DNA of 64,000 bases from an uncultured Erythrobacter sp. (GCA_947501215.1 CANMUS010000007.1:1-64000), one strand, 5' to 3'. Counted from the stretch's first letter, positions 53,402 through 62,474 are shown. Translations and numbers: made by a program. Notes: generated from the letters alone by a model not told the origin.

Positions 53402-55740
53402 GGCAGCGTGATGGTCGCGGTCGTGCCGGAACTCGGGCGGCTGACGATTTCGAGCTTGCCGTCATGCGCCTCGATCAACTGCCGTGCGAGCGGGATGCCG
53501 AGGCCATGCCGCCGTTCGATCCCCTTGCCATCCGCCGCCATGCGGATGCCTTCGAGCGCCCGCGCCAGTTCATGCTGGTTCATGCCGCGGCCATTATCGG
53601 AGATCACGATCTTCGTCTCGCCGCGCGACTTACCGAGCTCGACAAGGATACGGCCTCCCTGCGGGGTCGCCGAGATGGCATTGTCGAGCAAGTTGGCGAT
53701 TGCGCGGCGGAGCTGTTGCGGATCGGCTGTCACGACCTTGCCTGCCCCGCCCTTCAGATCGAGCGTGAGGCCGCCGTCGACGATCCGCTTTTCCTCCGCC
53801 CGCACCACTTGCGTGATGAAGGGCAGCAGCTCGATCTTGGCTGTGTTCAGCGGCATCAGCCCCGCTTCGCTTTGCGACAGGTCGAGGACGTTTTCGACCT
53901 GCTCGGTCAGCTTGCCGACCGACAGCGAGATGGCCTGCACATATTCCACCGCTTGCGGACTGAGTTCGCCGGCGATGCCGCTGGAGAGCAGTTCGGCGAA
54001 ACCACCGATGGAAGTCAGCGGTGTGCGGAATTCATAGCTCATATTGGCGAGGAAGCGGGTCATCACGGCATCCGCTTCCTCGAGCGCCCGGTTCCGCTCG
54101 CGCAGCGCCTCTTCGGCCTGCTGCGATGCCGTCACGTCGAGGATGGTGAGCAGCCCATTGCCATCGGGCAGAGGCACCCCTTCGAGATCGAGCGTGCGTC
54201 CATCCGCCAATTCCACCCGCGCCGTGCGCTTCTTGCGGTCCAGCGTGGCCGAGCGAATGGTATTGCCGACTACGTCGATAGCCCCGGGATCGGCGAGATT
54301 GCCTGCGATCGCTTCCAGCAGGTCTTCCGCCTGCGGATGCCCATCGACGACTTCCGGTTCCAGCCCCCAGGCGCCGGGGAAGCTGCGGTTCCACAACTCC
54401 AAGTGGCCGTCGGGTGCGAATACCGCGAGCGCCTCGAACAGGCTGTCGAACGTCGCGGTGCGCGTCCGCAACAGGGTGTCGCGCGTGGCCGACAGGGCGA
54501 GTTGCTCGGTCCGGTCTTCGGCGATCATCACCAGGCCGCCATCAGGCAGCGGTTGGGCGACGACGCGCAAATGCGTGCTGTCGGAAAGCGGCCAGGCTTC
54601 CTCATGCGGTTCGTCGCGCTGGAACCAGTTCACCAGTTCGTTGCGCCACGATGGGAAATCCCGGACTTCGGGGATGCGCCCCGCCTCGCGCGCGATCAGC
54701 AGCATGTGCTCGAACGTCGTGCGATCGTTCACCACACCCGGCGGGAGGGCGAAAACGCGGTGGAACGGCTGGTTCGCAAAGGTCATGCGGTGCTGCGCAT
54801 CGAACTGCGCAACGCCGATGGAGAGCTGGTCGAGCATGGAGCGCTGCGCTTCGCGGAAAGCCCGGAATTCGCGGGCCTGCTCTTCCATCTCTTCGATATC
54901 GACCGCGTAACCGGCAATGCCCTCGCCGACCAACGGCAGGTCGGTAACGCGGATCGTGCGCCGTGCTTCGTTGATCGTGGCCGACACGATGCGCTCGATC
55001 GGCTGGCGGCGGTCGGCGGCCTGCTGGGCGACTTGCGATGCGCTGCGGCCGCCGACGGTCTCGACCAGCTCGACCTGCTTGGTCACCACCTCGTCCGCGC
55101 TCTGCGCGCCGACAGCTTCGACATAAGCGCGATTGACGAGGCGAAGCTTCATGTCGCCACCGCGAAACCACATGGGCATGGGCGCCGCTTCGATGAGGCC
55201 GACGAGCGCGCCGAAATCGTCCTTCGCACGGGCCGCTTCCTCGCGCAGCTGGCTGAGCTCGGTCTGGCTCTCGCTATAGTCGAAAACCCAGACCAGCGCG
55301 GCGCCGTTGGGCGAAACGGCCGGGTCGGCCAGCGTTCCACTCAGCGTGAGTGCGCGCTCCGATCCCGGCACGGCTAGCGACATACGGAACGGCTTGGCCG
55401 TCTTCTGTGTGCGACGAACCTTGCTCGTCAGCTCTTCGACCTGTTCTTCGCTAAGGCCGTTGCCATCGGCGCCGGTCAGCTCGCTGAGGAATTCGGGCAC
55501 TTTCGCAAGGCCCAGCCAGCGCGCGAAGCGGTCGGGCGCTTCGATCCGGCCATCGGCCCGCACGAGCAATGGAACCGCAGGCGATTCCTCCAGCATCCGC
55601 GCCATCCGCAGCGCCGACTTGCGGGTGGAGGCGAACTTCTGTTCCCGCCCGCTCGCGCGCAACATCACCCAGACCGCCGCGGCGGTCCAGAGGGCAAGCA
55701 ACAACCCGACGAGGGCTAGCAATGCAGGCGATATTTCCAT
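53398..55740 (-). CDS. divL: DivL-like histidine kinase with tyrosine in the H-box
   Basis: A 780-residue membrane-anchored multi-PAS kinase. One N-terminal helix lies at about residues 7-26. PAS-like segments cover about 45-540 and include VWVFDYSESQTELSQ and IGVAQFDAQHRMTFANQPFH. The DHp helix contains FLANMSYEFRTPLTSIGGF: Tyr569 stands where histidine kinases have the phosphorylated His. The codon is TAT at 54034-54036. The ATP domain retains LRRAIANLLDNAIS (N box), ISDNGRGM and HGLGIPLARQL. Tyr at this site is the hallmark of DivL of Caulobacter, an essential pseudokinase of the CtrA pathway. The start at 55740 is chosen at MEISPALLAL. Confidence 0.83.
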   Translation of the reverse strand: MEISPALLALVGLLLALWTAAAVWVMLRASGREQKFASTRKSALRMARMLEESPAVPLLVRADGRIEAPDRFARWLGLAKVPEFLSELTGADGNGLSEEQVEELTSKVRRTQKTAKPFRMSLAVPGSERALTLSGTLADPAVSPNGAALVWVFDYSESQTELSQLREEAARAKDDFGALVGLIEAAPMPMWFRGGDMKLRLVNRAYVEAVGAQSADEVVTKQVELVETVGGRSASQVAQQAADRRQPIERIVSATINEARRTIRVTDLPLVGEGIAGYAVDIEEMEEQAREFRAFREAQRSMLDQLSIGVAQFDAQHRMTFANQPFHRVFALPPGVVNDRTTFEHMLLIAREAGRIPEVRDFPSWRNELVNWFQRDEPHEEAWPLSDSTHLRVVAQPLPDGGLVMIAEDRTEQLALSATRDTLLRTRTATFDSLFEALAVFAPDGHLELWNRSFPGAWGLEPEVVDGHPQAEDLLEAIAGNLADPGAIDVVGNTIRSATLDRKKRTARVELADGRTLDLEGVPLPDGNGLLTILDVTASQQAEEALRERNRALEEADAVMTRFLANMSYEFRTPLTSIGGFAELLSSGIAGELSPQAVEYVQAISLSVGKLTEQVENVLDLSQSEAGLMPLNTAKIELLPFITQVVRAEEKRIVDGGLTLDLKGGAGKVVTADPQQLRRAIANLLDNAISATPQGGRILVELGKSRGETKIVISDNGRGMNQHELARALEGIRMAADGKGIERRHGLGIPLARQLIEAHDGKLEIVSRPSSGTTATITLP

Positions 55741-55813
55741 TACCTGCCAGCTATGCCGCCTGTCGCGGGGATGCAATGGCAAGCCATTGCAACTCCCCGC
55801 AAAGGATCATCGA

Positions 55814-57229
55814 TCAGTAGCGATAATGTTCGGGCTTGAACGGCCCTTCGACCGGAACGCCGATGTAGTCGGCCTGCTTCTGGCTGAGCTCGGTCAGCTT
55901 CACGCCGAGCTTGTCGAGATGCAGCGCCGCGACCTTCTCGTCGAGGTGCTTGGGGAGGACGTAGACGTCGTTCTTGTACTCGTCGCCCTTGGTCCACAGC
56001 TCGATCTGCGCCAGCGTCTGGTTGGTGAAGCTGAAGCTCATCACGAAGCTCGGGTGGCCGGTCGCGCAGGCGAGGTTCACCAGGCGCCCCTGGCCGAGCA
56101 CGATGATTTCCTTGCCGTCGGGAAACTTGACGAGGTCGGTGCCGGGCTTGAGTTCGGTCCACTCGTAATTGTCGAGTGCCGAGATCTGGATCTCGCTGTC
56201 GAAGTGGCCGATGTTGCAGACGATCGCCTTGTCCTTCATCGCCTTCATGTGTTCGGCGGTGATGACGTGTTCGTTGCCGGTGGCGGTGCAGAAGATGTCC
56301 GCGACCTTCACGGCTTCTTCCATGGTGACGACTTCGAAGCCGTCCATCGCCGCCTGCAGCGCGCAGATCGGATCGATTTCGGTCACGAGTACGCGCGCGC
56401 CGCCATTGCGGAGCGACTGGGCCGAACCCTTGCCGACATCGCCGAAGCCGGCGACGCAGGCGACCTTGCCCGAGAGCATGACGTCGGTCGCGCGGCGGAT
56501 GGCGTCGACCAGCGACTCGCGGCAGCCGTAGAGGTTGTCGAACTTCGACTTGGTGACGCTGTCGTTCACGTTGATCGCCGGGAACGGGAGCTTGCCCTGC
56601 TTGGCGAGGTGGTAGAGTCGGTGAACGCCGGTCGTGGTTTCTTCCGAAACGCCGACGATGTTCTTCACCGAGTTGGTCAGGTAGCCCGGGCGGTCCTTGA
56701 GGAAGGCCTTGAGCGCGCGCTGGAATTCGATTTCCTCGGCATTCTGCGGCTCGGGCAGTTCCTCGCCGGCTTCGATGCGGGCGCCCCAAAGGGCGAACAT
56801 GGTCGCATCGCCGCCATCATCGAGGATGATGTTGGCGGTCCGGTCGGGGTCCTCATCCGTGGACCAATCGAAGATCTTGCCGACATAGTCCCAGTAATCG
56901 GCCAAGCTTTCGCCCTTGATCGCGAACACCGGAATATCTTGTGCTGCGATGGCAGCGGCCGCATGGTCCTGGGTCGAGAAGATGTTGCAGGTTGCCCAGC
57001 GCACGTCGGCGCCCAGCGCGACCAGCGTTTCGATCAGCACGGCGGTCTGGATGGTCATATGAAGCGAGCCGGTGATGCGCGCGCCCTTCAGCGGCTGCTC
57101 TTCGCCATATTCCTCGCGCAGGGCCATCAGGCCCGGCATTTCGGTTTCGGCGATATTGATTTCCGCGCGGCCATAATCGGCCAGCGCGATGTCCTTGATG
57201 ACGTAGTCGGAAAATGCGGTCACGCTCAT
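55814..57229 (-). CDS. ahcY: Adenosylhomocysteinase
   Basis: A 471-residue NAD-dependent enzyme that splits S-adenosylhomocysteine into homocysteine and adenosine. Recognisable are [16 protein letters not shown], the metal-independent substrate loop [19 protein letters not shown], and the NAD-binding [15 protein letters not shown]. It ends KPEHYRY, the conserved C-terminus. The start at 57229 fits family N-termini, although the GAGG upstream is only 2 nt away, which is short. I looked for SAH riboswitch features upstream and did not find them. Confidence 0.95.
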   Translation of the reverse strand: MSVTAFSDYVIKDIALADYGRAEINIAETEMPGLMALREEYGEEQPLKGARITGSLHMTIQTAVLIETLVALGADVRWATCNIFSTQDHAAAAIAAQDIPVFAIKGESLADYWDYVGKIFDWSTDEDPDRTANIILDDGGDATMFALWGARIEAGEELPEPQNAEEIEFQRALKAFLKDRPGYLTNSVKNIVGVSEETTTGVHRLYHLAKQGKLPFPAINVNDSVTKSKFDNLYGCRESLVDAIRRATDVMLSGKVACVAGFGDVGKGSAQSLRNGGARVLVTEIDPICALQAAMDGFEVVTMEEAVKVADIFCTATGNEHVITAEHMKAMKDKAIVCNIGHFDSEIQISALDNYEWTELKPGTDLVKFPDGKEIIVLGQGRLVNLACATGHPSFVMSFSFTNQTLAQIELWTKGDEYKNDVYVLPKHLDEKVAALHLDKLGVKLTELSQKQADYIGVPVEGPFKPEHYRY

Positions 57230-57453
57230 GTCCTCGAGAGATATTTGAAAAGAATGGCCTCGCACGCGGAAGGGGCGATGCCGTATGGCGCCGCCCCTAC
57301 CCCCTCCCTCGGGCGAAAGCAATTCTCGGCGCCTGCCGCTCGGGCCGCCGCCAGGCGAGTGTCCGACGAGCTGGTTTTCGCCGGGACACCGGTTGCATGG
57401 GCGGCCCGCGCGGCCTACCTCGGCACCGGACGGGACAGACAAGGAATTCAGCG

Positions 57454-57933
57454 ATGACGATTTCGGTGGGCGACAAGCTGCCCGATGTGACCATGGTCAA
57501 GGCGACGGAAAACGGCCCCGAGCAGGTTCAGTCCGGCGAGTATTTCAAGGGTAAGACGGTAGCCCTGTTCTCGGTTCCGGGTGCCTTCACGCCGACCTGT
57601 TCGGCGCGCCACCTCCCCGGCTATGTCGAAAAAGCCGACGAGCTGAAAGCCAAGGGCGTCGACGAGATTGTCGCTACGGCCGTCAACGATGCCTTCGTAA
57701 TGGGGGCCTGGAAGTCGTCTGCTGGCAGTGACGACATCACCATGCTTGCCGATGGCAATGGCGACTTCGCGGAAGCGGTCGGTCTCACCATGGATGGCTC
57801 GGGCTTCGGCATGGGCAAGCGCGGACAGCGTTACTCGATGGTGGTCGAGGATGGCGTGGTGAAAGAACTCAACGTCGAAGCGCCGGGCGATTTCTCGGTG
57901 TCCAGCGCGGAGCATATGCTCGGCCAGCTCTGA
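57454..57933 (+). CDS. Peroxiredoxin (Prx5-like)
   Basis: A 159-residue thiol peroxidase with the peroxidatic Cys49 in [17 protein letters not shown], the Prx5 signature. [14 protein letters not shown] is also typical. No obvious resolving Cys follows, so an external reductant (possibly thioredoxin/glutaredoxin) is expected. AAGGA lies 9 nt before the ATG. It is divergent from ahcY and followed by a strong hairpin. Confidence 0.92.
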   Translation: MTISVGDKLPDVTMVKATENGPEQVQSGEYFKGKTVALFSVPGAFTPTCSARHLPGYVEKADELKAKGVDEIVATAVNDAFVMGAWKSSAGSDDITMLADGNGDFAEAVGLTMDGSGFGMGKRGQRYSMVVEDGVVKELNVEAPGDFSVSSAEHMLGQL

Positions 57934-57965
57934 CGACGAAAGCCGTCCCAGCTGCGGACAATAGC

Positions 57966-58000
57966 GCGCCCCGCCTTGCCCGAATCGCAAGGCGGGGCGC
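57966..58000 (+). terminator. Perfect 14-bp hairpin after the peroxiredoxin gene
   Basis: GCGCCCCGCCTTGC (57966-57979) is exactly complementary to GCAAGGCGGGGCGC (57987-58000) with a 7-nt loop. It lies 33 nt after the peroxiredoxin stop and 12 nt before the next ORF. There is no downstream T-tract, so it may slow or stop transcription by itself or act as a processing site. Confidence 0.55.
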
Positions 58001-58012
58001 AGTCGTATCCGG

Positions 58013-58297
58013 ATGGGAGCCAAGAAAAGCGAAACCGGACAAGCGACCGCGCCATCCCCCGATGAGGATTTCGGTGTGCTGCTCGGCTGGGATTCGAGCC
58101 CGGCGGGTCAGCGCATCATGCTGCTGATGCAGAGCGCGCGCAAAACACCGGACCAGCCCGACGATGTGCGCGATTTCCGCTATTTCCTGACGCGGGAGCA
58201 AGCCGTGCAGCTCGGCAATTATCTATACGGTCTCGCTGGCGAGACGGCCCCCAAACGCAAGTCTCGCGGTTTTCTGGAAAAACTGATCGGCGACTGA
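58013..58297 (+). CDS. Hypothetical soluble protein
   Basis: A 94-residue protein with a charged start, a central segment WDSSPAGQRIMLLMQSAR, and a helical tail with QLGNYLYGLAG and a basic cluster PKRKSRG. No membrane helix or family I recognise. It directly follows the perfect hairpin and is convergent with folE, whose stop is 5 nt away. Confidence 0.6.
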   Translation: MGAKKSETGQATAPSPDEDFGVLLGWDSSPAGQRIMLLMQSARKTPDQPDDVRDFRYFLTREQAVQLGNYLYGLAGETAPKRKSRGFLEKLIGD

Positions 58298-58301
58298 GCG
58301 G

Positions 58302-58913
58302 TCAGCCGTAGCCCATCAGGCTCAGCACTTCCTTACGGCTGCGCTGGTCTTCGAGAAACGTGCCCATCATCCGGCTGGTGATCATGCCCACCCCCGGCGT
58401 ACGGACACCGCGTGCCGTCATGCAGCTGTGCGACGCTTCGATCACCACCGCAACGCCCTGCGGTTCCAGGTTTTCCCAGATGCAGTCGGCGACTTCGGCG
58501 GTCAGCCGCTCTTGCACTTGCAGCCGACGCGCGAAGCCATGCAAAACGCGGGCGAGTTTCGAGATACCCACTACGCGATCATTGGGCAGGTAAGCGATCG
58601 CCGCCTTACCGATGATCGGGGCCATGTGGTGCTCGCAATGCGACTGGAACGGGATGTCCTTGAGCAGGACGATCTCGTTATAGCCGCCCACTTCCTCGAA
58701 CACGCGATCGAGGTGAATGGCCGGATCTTCCGTATAGCCGACGCAATATTCCTTCCACGCGCGTGCCACACGCGCGGGCGTATCCAGCAACCCCTCGCGC
58801 GAAGGATCGTCACCCGTCCATTCGATCAGCGTGCGGATGGCATCCTGCACATTCTGCGGGACCGGCGGTTTGCCGCGCGGATCGTCTTCGTCTGGTCCAA
58901 CCAGGCTGCTCAT
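58302..58913 (-). CDS. folE: GTP cyclohydrolase I
   Basis: A 203-residue enzyme that converts GTP to dihydroneopterin triphosphate for folate. The zinc site HCEHHMAPI and SHSCMTARGV is intact, and GGYNEIVLLKDIPF precedes it. Length is typical. Its start overlaps the phospholipase D-family stop by ATGA (58910-58913). Confidence 0.96.
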   Translation of the reverse strand: MSSLVGPDEDDPRGKPPVPQNVQDAIRTLIEWTGDDPSREGLLDTPARVARAWKEYCVGYTEDPAIHLDRVFEEVGGYNEIVLLKDIPFQSHCEHHMAPIIGKAAIAYLPNDRVVGISKLARVLHGFARRLQVQERLTAEVADCIWENLEPQGVAVVIEASHSCMTARGVRTPGVGMITSRMMGTFLEDQRSRKEVLSLMGYG

Positions 58914-60448
58914 TTACGCCACTTGCCTTTCCATCGGTTGCGAGCCCGTTCGAGCCTGCTCCCTTTGCGGAAAAGGCCGCCTTTGGCAAACGGCTCGAAC
59001 ATATCGTCAGGGCGTTCGGGGTCGAGCATACCGCTTTCCGCGACCTCTTCCTGCGCTCCGTTCAATTCGGGCGGATGGTATCGTATCAGGTTGCGGCCAT
59101 CCTCCGTGATGGAATGATCGATCATCGCGGTCATCGATCCCTGTCGCTCTAGCAACTCGAGAACTTCTTTCTCGTCCAGCCCGCAATGCTCGGCCAGCAG
59201 GGAATAGCGGATTTTCGCAATCGCTTCGCAGGCGTGCCGGTTTCCTTCGCGCGTGCCATCGACGAACACATCGCATTCGCTGTCGAGCCCCATGGAGCGG
59301 TTGTTCATATTCGCCGAACCGATGCGGAAAATCTCGTCGTCGACGATCATGATCTTCGCGTGCACGTAAATGTGCGTGATGCCGCTGACAGGCGTCCAGA
59401 TGCTGAAGCGGCCCTTCTTGTCGTTATCCTCGATACATTTGACCAGTTCGGCACGGGTATGGTCCATCGCCTGTTGCTCCAGCCAGCCATCGGCGTGTGC
59501 AGGATGGACGATGACGATCTCGGGCGGATCGTCTTCTTGCACCCGCTCCAATATCGCCTCGGCGATCGCGCGCGATGCGAAATACTGGCTCTCAGCGTAG
59601 ATGAATTTCTTCGCCCGCTTGATATGCTCGACGAACAGGGTCTCGATCTCGCGGACCTCTTTCCAGTCGCGATACTCGGCGCGCGTGCGGGCGATGCCGA
59701 TCTCGACGTCTTCGAAAGTCGCCTCCAGCCCTTTAGGCCAGAGGCTCTCTTCCCGTTTCTGGATCGGCAGCAAGGGCGTCCCGCCGGCGCGAATCCAGCG
59801 GTCGCGACCCAATTCGCTCAACGCATCGGCAATATCGCCTTCCATCATCATCGAGGCATCGTGCCAAGGCTCGTAAGCCTGCCCTCGCGGCGTTTTGCGC
59901 AGCGGGTTGTCTTCGGCATGGTCGCGAGTGTCCCAGCGCTTGACCGTCATGTCGATCCCGCCGCACACCGCCAGCGAATTATCGAGGACGGCGATCTTTT
60001 GGTGGTGGCTGCACCCAACCGGATGTGCGCTGTCGAACTTGAAATCGATTCGGCGGTGCCGTGCCCAACGTATCAGATCCCACCACATCGATCCGCGCAC
60101 GACGAACTTGAATACACCGAAGCTCCATTTCAGGATCCGGATTTCAAGTGTCGGTCGATTGCGCATCAGCCACGAAAAGAAGCTCCCCAACCGCGCCGGG
60201 TATTTGTCCTTGTAGCTGCGCTGCCACCAGCTGCGCCCTTCGGCGAGATGGATACGAGTGTCGAAGTCCCATCCGATCAGGAAGATTCGGTGCCTGGCCT
60301 CCAGCATCGCAGCCTGCATTGCGGAGAAGTAATCGGCCGCATCGATGATGACGGCAGCCCGCTTGACCTTCTCATAACGCCAGACACCCGGCTCGACGCC
60401 ATCGTCCAGCCGGGTGACCTGTGTCGGGTCCTGCTCGTGCGTGTCCAT
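58910..60448 (-). CDS. Phospholipase D-family protein with two HKD motifs
   Basis: A 512-residue enzyme of the phospholipase D/cardiolipin synthase superfamily. HKD1 is CSHHQKIAVLDNSLAVCGGID and HKD2 is YVHAKIMIVDDEIFRIGSANM, both intact. ILIGWDFDT-like text at the start (IFLIGWDFDTRIH) is typical of larger PLDs that work on phosphatidylcholine or phosphatidyl-glycerol. No signal peptide or membrane helix is evident. It overlaps folE by ATGA. It may be a phosphatidyltransferase or a hydrolase. Confidence 0.88.
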   Translation of the reverse strand: MDTHEQDPTQVTRLDDGVEPGVWRYEKVKRAAVIIDAADYFSAMQAAMLEARHRIFLIGWDFDTRIHLAEGRSWWQRSYKDKYPARLGSFFSWLMRNRPTLEIRILKWSFGVFKFVVRGSMWWDLIRWARHRRIDFKFDSAHPVGCSHHQKIAVLDNSLAVCGGIDMTVKRWDTRDHAEDNPLRKTPRGQAYEPWHDASMMMEGDIADALSELGRDRWIRAGGTPLLPIQKREESLWPKGLEATFEDVEIGIARTRAEYRDWKEVREIETLFVEHIKRAKKFIYAESQYFASRAIAEAILERVQEDDPPEIVIVHPAHADGWLEQQAMDHTRAELVKCIEDNDKKGRFSIWTPVSGITHIYVHAKIMIVDDEIFRIGSANMNNRSMGLDSECDVFVDGTREGNRHACEAIAKIRYSLLAEHCGLDEKEVLELLERQGSMTAMIDHSITEDGRNLIRYHPPELNGAQEEVAESGMLDPERPDDMFEPFAKGGLFRKGSRLERARNRWKGKWRK

Positions 60449-60462
60449 ACCCCCCGCCGAAC

Positions 60463-60954
60463 CTATTCCTTGGCGTCTTCCTTCTTTTCCGGAGTCACCT
60501 CGGCCTCGGCTTTTTCCTCTTCCTTGCGGCGCTCGAACACCTTTTCCATGTGCGCGCGGTCATCATCATCGAGGTAATTCTCGAAATCGGGGAAGTGGTC
60601 TTCTTCTTCCTCGTCGATATGGTGGCGGTACTGGTGATCGAAATCCTTGAATTTGGTCAGCCACGCACTCGATGACATCTCGGTCGCCGCAAGGTCGTTC
60701 AGCGCCTCGTCGATTTCGTGGTGTTCGGCCACGGAATGGCGAGTCTCGTCCGTCGTGGGCGGCTTGCGGAGCATGGTCGAATAGAGCGCCTGCTCCTCTG
60801 CCGCAGCGTGGCTTTTCAGTTCCTTCGTCAATTCGGTGAAGAGCTCTTCCCGTTCGCTACTGTCGCCGCTCGTCTCCAGCAGCTTGTCCAGCAACTCGCG
60901 ATGCGTGTCGTGATCCTGCTTGAGGCGGTCGAATATTTCTGTGTTGGTGGCCAT
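60463..60954 (-). CDS. Hemerythrin HHE-domain protein
   Basis: A 163-residue helical bundle predicted to bind a di-iron site or haem-like ligand. The histidine/glutamate ligands are in QDHDTHRELLDK, LKSHAAAEEQALY, VAEHHEIDEALND and QYRHHIDEEEEDH. The C-terminal third is highly charged, ending in EEKAEAEVTPEKK. Start at 60954 is read from the ATNTEIFDRL beginning. It is 14 nt upstream of the phospholipase D gene on the same strand. Confidence 0.85.
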   Translation of the reverse strand: MATNTEIFDRLKQDHDTHRELLDKLLETSGDSSEREELFTELTKELKSHAAAEEQALYSTMLRKPPTTDETRHSVAEHHEIDEALNDLAATEMSSSAWLTKFKDFDHQYRHHIDEEEEDHFPDFENYLDDDDRAHMEKVFERRKEEEKAEAEVTPEKKEDAKE

Positions 60955-61047
60955 GGGATTGTCTCCTTTGCCTATCAAACAGGTAAATGTGGCGCGGGTT
61001 CCGCTTCCTTGCACGCATGGCCCGCGCCCCCCATACTCGGAGGCACG

Positions 61048-61440
61048 ATGCACCACCGCCCGGGTCCCACCGCAGTCCAGATGCAGCAGATGGCAGAGGC
61101 GGTTGTACGCGCTCTCCCAGGCGAGTTTCGCGAGCAAATGCAGGATATCGTGCTGCAGGTCGAAGATTTCGCGACCGCCGAGCAACTCGAAGCAGTCGGC
61201 TCATCGGACAAATGGGAACTGACCGGTTTGTACGAAGGCGAAGCTTTGCCCGACCGGTCGATCTGGAGCAGTGGGAGGATGCCGGCGCGAATCTGGCTGT
61301 TCAGAGAGCCGCTGATTGCGGAATGGCGCGCGACGGGCGTGTTGATGGACGACCTCGTACGCCACGTGGTGGTGCACGAGGCGGGACATCACTTCGGCTT
61401 CAGCGACGACGACATGCACAGTCTCGAGGATGAAGCCTGA
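61048..61440 (+). CDS. Zincin-type metallopeptidase family protein
   Basis: A 130-residue protein of the zincin_1 (DUF1025-like) family. The active site VVHEAGHHFGFSDDDMHSLE contains H110-E111-x2-H114 and a downstream acidic ligand. WSSGRMPARIWLFREPL is also typical. A GGAGG lies 4 nt before the ATG. Whether it is an active peptidase is unknown. It is divergent from the hemerythrin gene. Confidence 0.85.
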   Translation: MHHRPGPTAVQMQQMAEAVVRALPGEFREQMQDIVLQVEDFATAEQLEAVGSSDKWELTGLYEGEALPDRSIWSSGRMPARIWLFREPLIAEWRATGVLMDDLVRHVVVHEAGHHFGFSDDDMHSLEDEA

Positions 61441-61504
61441 GAGAAGGCTTCCCATAGTGTGCCGCAAAAGGTTGCATGCCACCGACTTCCCGCGGGGTAG
61501 AACC

Positions 61505-61542
61505 AAAAAAGCCCACGACCTTCACAGGTCATGGGCTTTTTT
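61505..61542. terminator. Bidirectional rho-independent terminator
   Basis: AAAAAAGCCCACGACCT (from 61505) pairs with AGGTCATGGGCTTTTTT (to 61542) around a TCAC loop with one A-A mismatch. The A-tract and T-tract make it work both ways: for the peptidase gene on plus and for tRNA-Arg on minus. The minus T-tract ends at the encoded CCA. Confidence 0.9.
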
Positions 61543-61618
61543 GGCGCGCCAGGAAGGATTCGAACCTCCGACCGCCTGATTCGTAGTCAGGTACTCTATC
61601 CAGCTGAGCTACTGGCGC
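61542..61618 (-). tRNA. tRNA-Arg (anticodon ACG)
   Basis: A 77-nt minus-strand cloverleaf with acceptor GCGCCAG/CTGGCGC, encoded CCA (61542-61544), D-arm GCTCAGCTGGATAGAGT and T-arm GGTTCGAATCC. The loop CTACGAA in stem CCTGA/TCAGG has the anticodon ACG, expected to become ICG. Confidence 0.96.
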
Positions 61619-61662
61619 GTTGGAGGGGGCCACATAAGGGGGGCATCATCCCTTGGCAATCC

Positions 61663-62085
61663 CTAATGCGAAGCTTTTTCGAACATGCCGCGAGCCAGCG
61701 CCACGTCGAGCGGCGGCCTTTCCAGCATGGCGATCTCTTCGGGCCGGAACCAGTCGATGTCACCACCCTCGCGCGCCGACAGCGGGCTGCCGTCCCACGG
61801 CGATTTGTAAAGAAGGATGACAATCTGCCGGTGGCCGTCCGACGCTGGCTCTTGCGCAAAAAATACCGGCTGCAAGGCATCGGGTTCGGGCCGGTACCCA
61901 AGCTCTTCCTTGATCTCACGCACAAGTGCCTGGGCAGGATTCTCGCCGTTCTCGACCTTGCCACCGGGGAATTCCCACAGCCCGGCGTGCTGCCTGCCTG
62001 CCGGTCGGCGGTGCATCAGCCAGCGCCCTTGCCCGTCGCTCAAAGCCAGGGCGACCACCGGCAGCCATGTCGGAAAATTTTGCAA
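61663..62085 (-). CDS. mutT: MutT-type Nudix hydrolase
   Basis: About 140 residues of a Nudix pyrophosphohydrolase, probably 8-oxo-dGTP diphosphatase. The Nudix box is GGKVENGENPAQALVREIKEELG, written here in parts: GGKVENGENP then LVREIKEELG. WEFPGGKV precedes it. No ATG fits; I place the start at a TTG at 62085 because AGAAGG lies 9 nt upstream. A TTG at 62103 or GTG at 62058 are alternatives. It is divergent from the Flp pilins. Confidence 0.85.
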   Translation of the reverse strand: MQNFPTWLPVVALALSDGQGRWLMHRRPAGRQHAGLWEFPGGKVENGENPAQALVREIKEELGYRPEPDALQPVFFAQEPASDGHRQIVILLYKSPWDGSPLSAREGGDIDWFRPEEIAMLERPPLDVALARGMFEKASH

Positions 62086-62176
62086 TCTCGGAAGCCTTCT
62101 CAACTCTTTCTTAACAGTCGGACCCGTATCCCGCCGATGTCAGCTTGGACAAAGCGACGAAAGAGGCAACGTTCTA

Positions 62177-62356
62177 ATGGTCAAATTCCTTAAATCTCTG
62201 GGACACGACGAGAGCGGCGCCACTGCTGTCGAATACGGGCTGATCGTCGCCCTCATCTTCCTTGCTGCGGTTGGGGCCGTGCAATCGTTCGGCACCGAGA
62301 CAATCGCTACTTGGAACAACATCGAAACAGCGGTCGTCGCTGTAACGGGAGCGTGA
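62177..62356 (+). CDS. Flp/Fap-type pilin
   Basis: A 59-residue type IVb prepilin. The leader VKFLKSLGHDESG ends in the prepilin peptidase site G-ATAVEYGLI with the conserved Glu5-Tyr6. The hydrophobic stretch LIVALIFLAAVGAV follows. A weak hairpin GGTGTT/AACACC (62375-62397) lies after the stop. Few residues separate it from its paralogue, 118 nt downstream. Confidence 0.88.
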   Translation: MVKFLKSLGHDESGATAVEYGLIVALIFLAAVGAVQSFGTETIATWNNIETAVVAVTGA

Positions 62357-62474
62357 GGGAATTTGGAAGTTACGGGTGTTAGGAATTTCTCAACACCTGG
62401 GCTCCCATAAGAAGATCGCTCGAACCGTTTGATCGGAGCGGGCCGGGAATGAAGACTGAACCAGGAGACACCAC

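Noticed and set aside
53344-55377. 677-codon plus-strand frame opposite the DivL-like gene
   Set aside because: Same reason: it mirrors the kinase gene, with no domain motifs and no ribosome-binding site.
57230-57453. SAH riboswitch upstream of ahcY
   Set aside because: I looked for the conserved SAH riboswitch core on the minus strand in this 220-nt region and did not see it. The region is GC-rich without a clear conserved core.
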